Shown: positions 16,214 to 24,331 of the stretch, piece by piece
How positions within the stretch are numbered: position 1 is the first letter of the stretch
Layout of the letters: every line of letters begins with the position of its first letter
Assembly: GCA_013297925.1 (NCBI GenBank)
Contig: JAAFJC010000016.1
Location: 1 to 55,977 of the forward strand
DNA: 55,977 nucleotides
Source: Comamonadaceae bacterium
GTDB lineage: Bacteria; Pseudomonadota; Gammaproteobacteria; Burkholderiales; Burkholderiaceae_C
Direction of reading: 5' to 3'
Notes under the pieces: generated by a model
What the model was told of the DNA's origin: nothing
Databases searched by the model: none
Seen by the model: only the letters and a program-made list of their open reading frames with translations
Translations under genes and position numbers: made by a program

Positions 16214-16996
16214 ATGCTCACTCTTTACCCCAGCCTCAAAAACAAAGTTGTCTTCATCTCTGGTGGCAGCTCTGGCATCGGCGCAGAGATTGTGCGCGCG
16301 TTTGCGGCGCAAGGCAGCATGGTTGCTTTCAACGGCACGAAGCCAGGCGGTGGTGATGCGCTGATCGAAGAGATCACCAAGGCAGGTCACGCTGCGCCGT
16401 ATTACGAGCCCTGCGATGTGCGCGATATTCCTGCGTTGCAAGCCATGCTCAACCGTGTGTGTGACAAGTTCGGCGCGATTGAAGTCTTGGTCAATAACGC
16501 AGGCCGCGATGATCGCCATGCGCTCTCCGAGCTCACGCCAGAGTATTGGGACAATTGCCTCAACATCAATCTGCGCCATCAAGTATTTGCTACACAAACT
16601 GTAGCTGCCCGCGCAAGATTGGCGGGCGTTAAAGCCTCAATCATTAACATGGGCAGCATCAGTTGGATGCGTGGCCGCCCGAATTTGATTGGCTACACCT
16701 CCAGCAAAGCCGCTATCAGCGGCATGACGCGCAGCCTCGCGCGAGAGCTGGGCGAGCATGGCATTCGGGTGAATGCGCTGGTGCCAGGTGCCATCGTCAC
16801 TGCGCGACAAAGCGAGCTATGGCGTAATCCAGAAGAAGATAAAAAATTCATCGAGCTGCAATGCCTCAAATTCCGCTTGGAATCCATCCATGTGGCCAAG
16901 CCTACGCTGTTTTTGGCGAGCGACGACTCGGAAGGCATCACTGGGCATAACTTGATCGTCGATGCGGGGCTGGCGCAAGTGTCTGTGGTCGGCTGA
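16214..16996 (+). CDS. SDR sugar 1-dehydrogenase (XylB-like)
   Basis: A 260-residue short-chain dehydrogenase. The start at 16214 gives YPSLKNKVVFISGGSSGIG with the cofactor loop GGSSGIG; VNNAGRDDRHALSEL, the catalytic Ser region INMGSISWM and YTSSK follow, the last containing the catalytic Tyr and Lys. As recalled, this matches Caulobacter D-xylose dehydrogenase XylB closely (YPSLK start, NNAGNDDRH, LRH, GSISW, ASDD and TGH blocks). It would oxidise a sugar to its lactone with NAD(P)+. Residues about 126-138 coincide with a possible decayed 41-bp element. Last gene of the locus. Confidence 0.9.
   Translation: MLTLYPSLKNKVVFISGGSSGIGAEIVRAFAAQGSMVAFNGTKPGGGDALIEEITKAGHAAPYYEPCDVRDIPALQAMLNRVCDKFGAIEVLVNNAGRDDRHALSELTPEYWDNCLNINLRHQVFATQTVAARARLAGVKASIINMGSISWMRGRPNLIGYTSSKAAISGMTRSLARELGEHGIRVNALVPGAIVTARQSELWRNPEEDKKFIELQCLKFRLESIHVAKPTLFLASDDSEGITGHNLIVDAGLAQVSVVG
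16589..16627 (+). repeat. Possible decayed 41-bp element inside the SDR gene
   Basis: GCTAC-N7-GTAGC hairpin with the same 7-nt loop, then TGC..GCGCA and GCGGGC, but 39 bp instead of 41. Same reading frame as the other coding copies (VAARA for IAACA). Chance resemblance is possible because the region is also plain SDR sequence. Confidence 0.4.
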
Positions 16997-17040
16997 AGAC
17001 AAATCCCGTGTTAGGCTAGTGGAAATATTGCGTTTCTTCT

Positions 17041-20000
17041 ATGCCTATCCATCACGATTTTTCCAGTCTGTTTGAGTTGCTGCCGATTGGTGCTTACCGA
17101 TCTGATGCGCAGGGCAAACAATTGCGCGCCAATCAAGCGATGGTCAGAATCTTTGGTTTTGAGACCGAGGCTCAAATGCTATCGACGGAAAAATCGAGAG
17201 CAGCCGGTTGGTATGTGGATCCTCAGCGGCGAGCACAGTTTAAGCATCAACTCCTTGAGACAGGCACGCTGCGAGATTTCGTCTCTGAAATGCGCCGAGA
17301 CAATGGCGAGACTTTCTGGATCAGCGAGAACGCCCATTCTGTTTTCAATGACCAGGGTGAGCTGCTTTATCACGAAGGAACCGTAGAAGACATCACGAGC
17401 CATGTTCTTGCGCAGCAAGCTGAAAACGCAGCCCAATCTCTTTTGCAGGAGAGAACTCAAGCGCTGCAAATCACGCTGGACAACGCGGGCCGAGGGATCA
17501 TTCGTGTGAGCAAGCAAGGGCGAGTGGTGCTGTACAACCAACGCTTTTTACAGCTGCTTGATTTACCTCAGGCCTTGCTGGAGAGCAAGCCGATGGCTAC
17601 CGAGTTGTTGGCCTTCCAAGAGCAGCGGGGCGATTTTTCGGGAGTCGCCTTGAATTCAGACCACGCCATGTCTTTGCGTCGGCAAGTCAATCAAGATGCG
17701 CAAGGTATTTTCGGCGAGGGCACTTATCTGCGCAAGAATCGCAGTGGGCTGATGCTTGAAATTGCCACCGTCATGCTTGCAGACGGTGGCATCGTGCGAA
17801 CTTACTCTGATGTGACCGCTTATTTCAATGCGGAACAAGAATTAGCCGCAAAAACCCAGACTCTCAAACTCACTATGGATCACATGAGCCAGGGTCTCGC
17901 AACGATAGATAGCGAAGGGCGTGTGACAAACTCCAACAAGCGTTATCGTGAGATGTTGGGCTTCTCAGAGGAATTGATGGCCAAGCAGCCCACCATTGAT
18001 GAGCTAGCGAAGCTACAGATTGCCCGTGGGGATTTCTCAGATGATGCGCAATCCATTGCCGAGGAGGCGGACCGCCGAATGGCACGCGGTGAGCGCCTGC
18101 CCTCGTCGGGTCCGGAGATTTGGACGAGCGCTGCTCAGGCTGCTTTGGGCATGAATCAGATACCTGCCACGTCATCGCAGTCGGTGACCTACCTGCGTAA
18201 ATCACGCGGGCGGACGCTGGAGGTGATGTCGCAGGCCTTATCAGACGGCACTATGGTGCGTACTTTCTCGGACGTCACAGGTTATGTCGATACGCAAGAG
18301 GAGCTCAAGCAAAAACAAACGCAGCTCAGCGCCTTGATCAACACCCTGCCAGATTGGATTTGGTTAAAGGACGAAAAAGGCGTTTATCTCTTGTGCAATC
18401 CAGCCTATTGTGTGCACCACAATATGCGGCAAGAGGACATGATCGGTAAAACCGCTGAGCAATTGTTTGGATCGGAGCATGCAGACCGGTTTCTCGCGAG
18501 TGATCGATTAGCGATGACAACGACCGAGCCTTTGGTTTATCAAGAAAAAATGGTGAAGGGCACGCAAGCGGTGCCAGGATACTCTGAGCTGATCAAAGTC
18601 GCCATGCGTGATGCAACGGGCAAGTGCGTTGGAATACTAGGGATCGGGCGCGACATCACAGAACGAAAGCGCGATGAGCTTGCATTGATTGCCGCAAAAG
18701 ATGCCGCGCTTGCCGGCGAGAAAGCCAAGGCAGAATTTTTGGCGAACATGAGCCATGAAATCCGCACGCCGATGAATGCTGTGATCGGCATGAGTGATTT
18801 GCTGCTGGAGACGGCATTGACGCCACCGCAGCGTGAATATGCGGAAACGATCCGCACCAGCGGCGACGCACTGCTTGGCTTGATCAACAATATTTTAGAT
18901 TTCTCCAAGATCGAATCTGGGCATCTTGAGCTGGAGCGCCTGCCCGTTGATTTGGCTACTTGTGTTGAAGGTGCCCTAGACATCACCAGCAGCCCGGCAC
19001 TTGCCAAAGGGCTTGATCTTTTGTACTGGATTGAAGACGAAGTGCCACGCTTGGTGTTGGGGGATGTGACCCGATTGCGCCAGGTGCTGATTAACTTGAT
19101 CAACAACGCGATTAAATTCACGCAGCATGGCGAGATTTTGGTCTCACTGTCTTATCGCAAAGATGAGCGGACAAACCAACAACTTCTGCATTGCTTGGTG
19201 CGTGACAGTGGCATCGGCATTCCGGCTGATCGCTTGGATCGGCTCTTTCATGTCTTCAGTCAAGTCGATGCATCGACGACCCGCCAATATGGTGGCACGG
19301 GCTTGGGCCTAGCGATTTGCAAAAAGCTCGTTGAGCTCATGGGTGGCCGAATTTGGGTAGAGTCCAAGCAAGGTGTGGGATCGAGCTTCCAGTTTGAAAT
19401 ACCTTGTGAGCCAGTGCCTTCTGTACCAAGTAGCTATCTTGGGCGCAAGACAAGCAACTTGGAAGGTAAGCGCGTGCTTATTGTTGATGACAATGCAACC
19501 AACTGCCGAATACTGACCTTGCAAAGCTCACGTTGGGGCATGCAGCCCCGCGCGGCGGCATCAGGCGAGCAGGCGCTCGCCTGGCTGGATGCAGGAGAGG
19601 TTTTTGATGTTGCCGTGTTAGATGTTCATATGCCCGTGATGGATGGTTATGCTTTGCTCTCTCTCATTCGCCAACGCTTGAGCGCTGAACAATTGCCGGT
19701 GTTGGTGCTGAGCTCAGGAGGATCGAGTGGGGATCGTGGCCTAGGGCTGGGCATTGCGCAGACTTTGATGAAGCCCATCAAAGCGACTGTATTGCATGAG
19801 GCCTTGCTGCAATTGTTTGACCGTCGTGAAGCAACTCTAGCATCTCAGCCGGCCGCTTTGAAGGCGCTTGGGCCGACCAAGCCGCCACGCTTGGCTGATG
19901 AAATTCCACTGCGTATCCTGCTCGCTGAGGATAACTTGGTCAATCAGCGCGTTGCCACGCTCATCCTTAACGGCTTGGGCTATGAGATCAAACTTGCTGT

Positions 20001-20307
20001 GAATGGCCAAGAGGCGCTAGATGCAGTGCTGCGGTCCATCGGGGAAGGACAAACCATTGATGTGATTTTGATGGATGTACAAATGCCGGTGCTTGACGGC
20101 TTGGCTGCCACCCGCGAGTTGTGCAGCCAATACCCCAGTCCAGTGCGTCCGTGGATCGTAGCGATGACGGCCAACGCGCTTGAAGGAGATCGAGAGATTT
20201 GCCTTGCTGCGGGTATGGATGATTACATCAGCAAACCTGTGCGAGCCCAAGCCTTGGTGGAGGGTTTGCGGCGGGCGGCAGGAGGTTTGGCTGAGCGCAA
20301 AAGCTGA
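17041..20307 (+). CDS. Hybrid sensor histidine kinase with four PAS and two receiver domains
   Basis: A 1088-residue soluble kinase with no membrane segment or signal peptide. Order: PAS at about 8-130, two PAS_7-like domains at about 145-270 and 278-425 that resemble each other, a further PAS at about 430-545, then a HisKA domain with the phospho-acceptor H572 in FLANMSHEIRTPMNAVIGMS. The ATPase domain has LINLINNAIKFT, DSGIGIP and GGTGLGLAI. Two receivers follow, with likely phospho-acceptors D861 (LDVHMPVMDG) and D1012 (MDVQMPVLDG). No response regulator or HPt gene is adjacent, so its output is unknown. It starts 44 bp after the SDR gene. Confidence 0.95.
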   Translation: MPIHHDFSSLFELLPIGAYRSDAQGKQLRANQAMVRIFGFETEAQMLSTEKSRAAGWYVDPQRRAQFKHQLLETGTLRDFVSEMRRDNGETFWISENAHSVFNDQGELLYHEGTVEDITSHVLAQQAENAAQSLLQERTQALQITLDNAGRGIIRVSKQGRVVLYNQRFLQLLDLPQALLESKPMATELLAFQEQRGDFSGVALNSDHAMSLRRQVNQDAQGIFGEGTYLRKNRSGLMLEIATVMLADGGIVRTYSDVTAYFNAEQELAAKTQTLKLTMDHMSQGLATIDSEGRVTNSNKRYREMLGFSEELMAKQPTIDELAKLQIARGDFSDDAQSIAEEADRRMARGERLPSSGPEIWTSAAQAALGMNQIPATSSQSVTYLRKSRGRTLEVMSQALSDGTMVRTFSDVTGYVDTQEELKQKQTQLSALINTLPDWIWLKDEKGVYLLCNPAYCVHHNMRQEDMIGKTAEQLFGSEHADRFLASDRLAMTTTEPLVYQEKMVKGTQAVPGYSELIKVAMRDATGKCVGILGIGRDITERKRDELALIAAKDAALAGEKAKAEFLANMSHEIRTPMNAVIGMSDLLLETALTPPQREYAETIRTSGDALLGLINNILDFSKIESGHLELERLPVDLATCVEGALDITSSPALAKGLDLLYWIEDEVPRLVLGDVTRLRQVLINLINNAIKFTQHGEILVSLSYRKDERTNQQLLHCLVRDSGIGIPADRLDRLFHVFSQVDASTTRQYGGTGLGLAICKKLVELMGGRIWVESKQGVGSSFQFEIPCEPVPSVPSSYLGRKTSNLEGKRVLIVDDNATNCRILTLQSSRWGMQPRAAASGEQALAWLDAGEVFDVAVLDVHMPVMDGYALLSLIRQRLSAEQLPVLVLSSGGSSGDRGLGLGIAQTLMKPIKATVLHEALLQLFDRREATLASQPAALKALGPTKPPRLADEIPLRILLAEDNLVNQRVATLILNGLGYEIKLAVNGQEALDAVLRSIGEGQTIDVILMDVQMPVLDGLAATRELCSQYPSPVRPWIVAMTANALEGDREICLAAGMDDYISKPVRAQALVEGLRRAAGGLAERKS

Positions 20308-20399
20308 AAATTGATTTGCGAACGGATTTCAACGTGATTGTGTTGAAAATTCAAGTCCAAATGAGGCTGCTAACTTCATTGGCGCGTTAGTATCCAGAG

Positions 20400-21527
20400 A
20401 TGGAACCTTCCTTAGCATCACTGATTGACCAAATTCAAGCCGCCATCGCGGCCAAAGCGCCATTGCGCATTCGAGGTGGGGGCAGCAAGGATTTTTATGG
20501 CGAGCCGTTTGACGCGGCGCTGCCGGTGCTCAATACGCGCAGCTATAGCGGCATCGTGAGCTATGAGCCGAGCGAATTGGTGGTGACAGCTAAAGCCGGT
20601 ACATCATTGGTTGAATTAGAAGCTGCACTGGCAGAACAAGGGCAGTGTTTGGCCTTCGAGCCACCGCACTTCAACGCGGGTAGCACGGTCGCAGGCATGG
20701 TCGCAGCTGGATTGGCAGGGCCTGCACGCGCCTGCGTCGGTGGCGTGCGAGATTACGTCCTCGGTGCTCACTTGGTCAACGGCAAAGGCGAGCTGCTTGA
20801 ATTTGGCGGACAGGTGATGAAGAATGTGGCCGGCTACGATGTATCTCGTGCTCTTGCAGGCAGTATGGGCACGCTGGGCTTGATCACGCAGGTCTCGCTC
20901 AAAGTGTTGCCAGTTGCAGTGGCGCAGGCCACGCTTCGCTTTGAAATGGATGAGGCTACAGCCATTCGCAATTGCAACGAATGGGCGGGTCAGCCGCTGC
21001 CACTTAATGCCAGCTCGTGGGCGATGGATCAAGGCGTGCCTGTCCTTTATCTACGTTTGCGTGGTGCTGTCGCGGCGGTGGAATCAGCTTGCCAGCGTCT
21101 GGCCAAGGAAGCTGGTGGCCTACGGGTAGATTCACCAGAAACCTTGGCCGACTGGAGAGCTGCTCGTGATTTGCAACTGCCGTGGTTCAAAGCAGGCCAT
21201 GCACGAGGCGATGATTTATGGCGTATCAGCGTGCCGCAGACCACGCCGCCCTTGGGTTTGGGCAGCACGATGATCGATTGGTTAGGCGGTCAGCGCTGGC
21301 TGTTCACACCCGCCTCCGATCGCTCACAGTCGGCTCAGCGTATTCGTTCAGCCGTGGTTGCAGTAGGCGGGAACACTACTCTTTTTATAGCTGCTCCCGC
21401 AGATTCTACGCCAGCAAGCAGCCGATTTGATGCTCAAAAAGAGCCATTGAACACGATTCAGAAGCAATTGAAGATGCAATTCGATCCAGCGGGTATTTTT
21501 AATCCAGGTCGGCTAGGAGTTATTTGA
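20400..21527 (+). CDS. glcE: Glycolate oxidase, FAD-binding subunit GlcE
   Basis: A 375-residue FAD_binding_4 protein. LRIRGGGSKDFYG and the flavin segment GSTVAGMVAAGLAGPARA with NGKGELLEFGGQVMKNVAGYDVSR match GlcE; the C-terminal IQKQLKMQFDPAGIFNPGR is typical. GlcE works with GlcD and GlcF to oxidise glycolate to glyoxylate at the membrane. Residues 326-339 (TTLFIAAPADSTPA) are encoded by a copy of the 41-bp element. The start of glcF is 2 bp downstream. glcD is not in the window. Confidence 0.93.
   Translation: MEPSLASLIDQIQAAIAAKAPLRIRGGGSKDFYGEPFDAALPVLNTRSYSGIVSYEPSELVVTAKAGTSLVELEAALAEQGQCLAFEPPHFNAGSTVAGMVAAGLAGPARACVGGVRDYVLGAHLVNGKGELLEFGGQVMKNVAGYDVSRALAGSMGTLGLITQVSLKVLPVAVAQATLRFEMDEATAIRNCNEWAGQPLPLNASSWAMDQGVPVLYLRLRGAVAAVESACQRLAKEAGGLRVDSPETLADWRAARDLQLPWFKAGHARGDDLWRISVPQTTPPLGLGSTMIDWLGGQRWLFTPASDRSQSAQRIRSAVVAVGGNTTLFIAAPADSTPASSRFDAQKEPLNTIQKQLKMQFDPAGIFNPGRLGVI
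21375..21415 (+). repeat. 41-bp dispersed element, copy 4 (inside glcE)
   Basis: ACTAC-N7-ATAGC (one C-A mismatch in the stem), then TGCTCCCGCAG and ACGCCAGC. Sense orientation, in the C-terminal part of glcE and in the same frame as the signal-peptide copies. Confidence 0.75.
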
Positions 21528-21529
21528 TC

Positions 21530-22756
21530 ATGCAAACCAACCTAGCTGCGGAATACAAAAGCCGCGTTGAAGGCCAAGAGGCTGAGAGCATTCTGCGCAA
21601 ATGTGTGCATTGCGGCTTTTGCACAGCCACGTGCCCCACATATCAACTGCTCGGCGATGAACTGGATGGGCCGCGTGGACGGATTTATTTGATCAAGCAA
21701 GTGCTCGAAGGAGAAGCGCCTACGCGCAAGACGCAGATGCATTTGGATCGCTGCCTCACATGCCGAAATTGCGAAAGCACCTGTCCGAGCGGTGTGCAGT
21801 ATGGGCATTTGGTGGATATTGGGCGCAAATTGGTAGATGAGAAAGTGGCGCGGCCTGTGGGCGAATCAGCGCTGCGATGGGCTTTGAAAGAAGGATTACC
21901 TTCGCCGTTATTTGCACCAGCGATGAAGGCGGGGCAGATCGTGCGCCCCTTGCTTCCGAAAGCTCTCAAAAACAAAGTGCCTGAAAAGCGAGATGCTGGT
22001 GAGCGACCCACGCGAATTCACGAACGACAAGTGCTGATGCTCGAAGGCTGCGTGCAGCCCAGCATGTCGCCCAATATCAATTCAGCCACGGCGCGTGTGC
22101 TTGATGCTGCTGGTATTCAAAGTATCAGCGCGCCCAAAGCAGGCTGCTGCGGTGCAGTGAAATTCCATTTGAATGATCAAGACGGCGGCATGACGCAAAT
22201 GCGTGCCAATATTGATGCTTGGTGGCCGTATTTGGAAAGCAGGCAAGTCGAGGCCATCATCATGAATGCTTCAGGCTGCGGCGTGACAGTGAAGGAATAT
22301 GGTCATATCTTGCAGCATGATGCCGCGTATGCCAGCAAAGCGGCCAAGATCAGCGCGCTTACAAAAGACGTCAGCGAGCTGCTGCCAGAGCTCGTGAAAG
22401 CATTGAAACCCAAACTTCAAGCTACAAATGCAGAGCAGCTAGCCTACCACCCGCCTTGTACCTTACAACACGGCCAGCAGCTCAAAGGCGGCGTTGAAAA
22501 GCATTTATCAGAGCTTGGTTTCAACATCAAAACCGCAAGCTGCGAAGCTCATCTGTGTTGCGGCTCCGCGGGCACCTACAGCGTCTTGCAGCCTGAGTTG
22601 TCATATCAGCTGCGTGATCGCAAGTTGGGCAACTTGGCTGAGATCAAACCAGCCACGATTTTGAGCGCCAACATCGGTTGCATCACGCATCTGCAAAGCG
22701 GCACAGATGTGCCAGTGCGGCATTGGATAGAAGTATTGGATGCGGCCTTGGGCTAG
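21530..22756 (+). CDS. glcF: Glycolate oxidase, iron-sulfur subunit GlcF
   Basis: A 408-residue protein with two 4Fe-4S motifs, CVHCGFCTATCP (cysteines 25, 28, 31, 35) and CLTCRNCESTCP, and two CCG domains (AGCCGAVKFHL and LCCGSAGTYS). It passes electrons from the GlcDE flavins to the respiratory chain. The ATG at 21530 is preferred over the upstream TTG at 21524 because GGAG lies upstream and the glcE stop falls just before it. Its stop is only 6 bp from the stop of the converging DUF1501 gene. Confidence 0.94.
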   Translation: MQTNLAAEYKSRVEGQEAESILRKCVHCGFCTATCPTYQLLGDELDGPRGRIYLIKQVLEGEAPTRKTQMHLDRCLTCRNCESTCPSGVQYGHLVDIGRKLVDEKVARPVGESALRWALKEGLPSPLFAPAMKAGQIVRPLLPKALKNKVPEKRDAGERPTRIHERQVLMLEGCVQPSMSPNINSATARVLDAAGIQSISAPKAGCCGAVKFHLNDQDGGMTQMRANIDAWWPYLESRQVEAIIMNASGCGVTVKEYGHILQHDAAYASKAAKISALTKDVSELLPELVKALKPKLQATNAEQLAYHPPCTLQHGQQLKGGVEKHLSELGFNIKTASCEAHLCCGSAGTYSVLQPELSYQLRDRKLGNLAEIKPATILSANIGCITHLQSGTDVPVRHWIEVLDAALG

Positions 22757-22762
22757 AGGCGA

Positions 22763-24319
22763 TCAAGGCGCTTTCATGAAGCCAAGATCGTTAGCGTAAG
22801 TCAGTGTCGTGCCGTTCACAGTCAGCGCGCGGCCTGCAAAATTATTGAGAAACGGCAGCACGCTGTTCGCCCCTGTGAGATCACCTGCTTCAACACCAAA
22901 CCATTTGGCAAGAGTAGCCGCGTACTGATCCACGCTGGTGGTAGGCAGCAAGCGGCCCTGGCCGACATGCCATTGATCTTTTACATCAGTGGTGTTGCCC
23001 ACACTCACTGGCGGTGCATAGCCATAGAACTTTCCGCCATTGACCGCGCCACCCACGATCAACTGATGTGAGCCCCAGCCATGATCCGAACCATCGCCAT
23101 TTGATGAGAGCGTGCGGCCAAAATCCGTAGCAGTAAACGCTGTGACTTTATCGGCTACACCCAAAGTCGACATCGCATCGTGGAAAGCCTTCAAGGCGGA
23201 GCTCACACGGTCCATGTTTCGAGTGTGATCGGAGATCAGGTTGTCGTGCGAATCAAAGCCGCCGATGGAGACCATGAAGACTTGACGCTTCGTTTTCAGT
23301 GTGTCGCGCGAAGCAATCAAGCGTGCAACCATGCGCAGCTGATCAGACAGTGAATTGCCCGTGGGGAAGGCATTGAACGGGGCATTCGTCGTGGGGAAGG
23401 CTGCAATCGCGCCCGTGATCGCACCTTCAGCATCCACCGCGCGTTTGGTCACCGTGCTGTATTCACGCTCTAGCAGGTGTGTGCGGCCATTGGGCGAAAT
23501 GAGTTGATTGATGGCTGTGCCCACTGAATTGAAAGAGTAAGGCGAGCCAATCGCATTGATCTTCACCGCACCGTTTCTACCCACTTGATACGACAGCGCG
23601 TTGTCTCCAGAGAGAAACACGGCATTACCTGTGATCGAAATGCAGGTAAACAGCGAGCTACCTCCATTGCTGTTGAGGGCCAAATCACCAATATTGCCGC
23701 CCCAGCCAATGGTCGAGCCCTCGGGGGATGAAGATTGCCAAATGGATTGCTGATCGTTGTGCGAAAAGAGTTTTGGGGGTACGGGAAAGAGCGTGCGGTT
23801 GCCACTGTTGTAATTGGCCTTGGAGAGCGGCATCACCAATGGACCGCAATTGAGCAACACAGCGGCTTGCCCGCTGTTGAACAATGTCCTCAAGCCGCTC
23901 ATGCTCGGATGCATCGCGTATTGCAAGCCAGTTAGTCCAATCGCAGAGACTGGATCGCCGCCAGCTGCAGGCGTGAGTAAAGAAGAGTTGATGCCAGGCA
24001 CATTGACACCACCGATCATCTCGGGCGTTCGACCCAAGGCGATACCGTTTTGTAGGGTTGAGCCGGTCGTGCCGCGAATGGTTTGATAAGCAGCATAGCT
24101 GGCTGCATCGGCGGGGATCAGCGTGTTGGCGTAATCACTGCCGCCATAGAGAAACACGCAGACCAAGGCTTTGTAATCGTTGCCTGCATTGAAGGCAGCA
24201 GCTTCGCCCAAAGCGGCTAGATTGATGGCGGTAGGCAGCGCTGCGCCTGTGAAAGCGAGTTGACCTGCGCGCTTTAAAAACGCGCGGCGGCTGTGTTCTT
24301 GCGGTTTGAGTAAGTACAT
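22763..24319 (-). CDS. DUF1501 protein with Tat signal
   Basis: A 518-residue exported protein of the DUF1501 family (sulfatase/phosphatase-like fold). The N-terminus has a twin-arginine motif SRRAFLKR followed by a hydrophobic stretch and an Ala-rich cleavage region. LVCVFLYGGSDYANTLIP, the FSHNDQQSIWQS block, FMVSIGGFDSHDNL and TATDFGRTLSSNGDGSDHGWG are characteristic. Its biochemical function is not established. It follows the DUF1800 gene by 12 bp, and the two families commonly occur as a pair. Confidence 0.9.
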   Translation of the reverse strand: MYLLKPQEHSRRAFLKRAGQLAFTGAALPTAINLAALGEAAAFNAGNDYKALVCVFLYGGSDYANTLIPADAASYAAYQTIRGTTGSTLQNGIALGRTPEMIGGVNVPGINSSLLTPAAGGDPVSAIGLTGLQYAMHPSMSGLRTLFNSGQAAVLLNCGPLVMPLSKANYNSGNRTLFPVPPKLFSHNDQQSIWQSSSPEGSTIGWGGNIGDLALNSNGGSSLFTCISITGNAVFLSGDNALSYQVGRNGAVKINAIGSPYSFNSVGTAINQLISPNGRTHLLEREYSTVTKRAVDAEGAITGAIAAFPTTNAPFNAFPTGNSLSDQLRMVARLIASRDTLKTKRQVFMVSIGGFDSHDNLISDHTRNMDRVSSALKAFHDAMSTLGVADKVTAFTATDFGRTLSSNGDGSDHGWGSHQLIVGGAVNGGKFYGYAPPVSVGNTTDVKDQWHVGQGRLLPTTSVDQYAATLAKWFGVEAGDLTGANSVLPFLNNFAGRALTVNGTTLTYANDLGFMKAP

Positions 24320-24331
24320 CGTGATCTCGCT

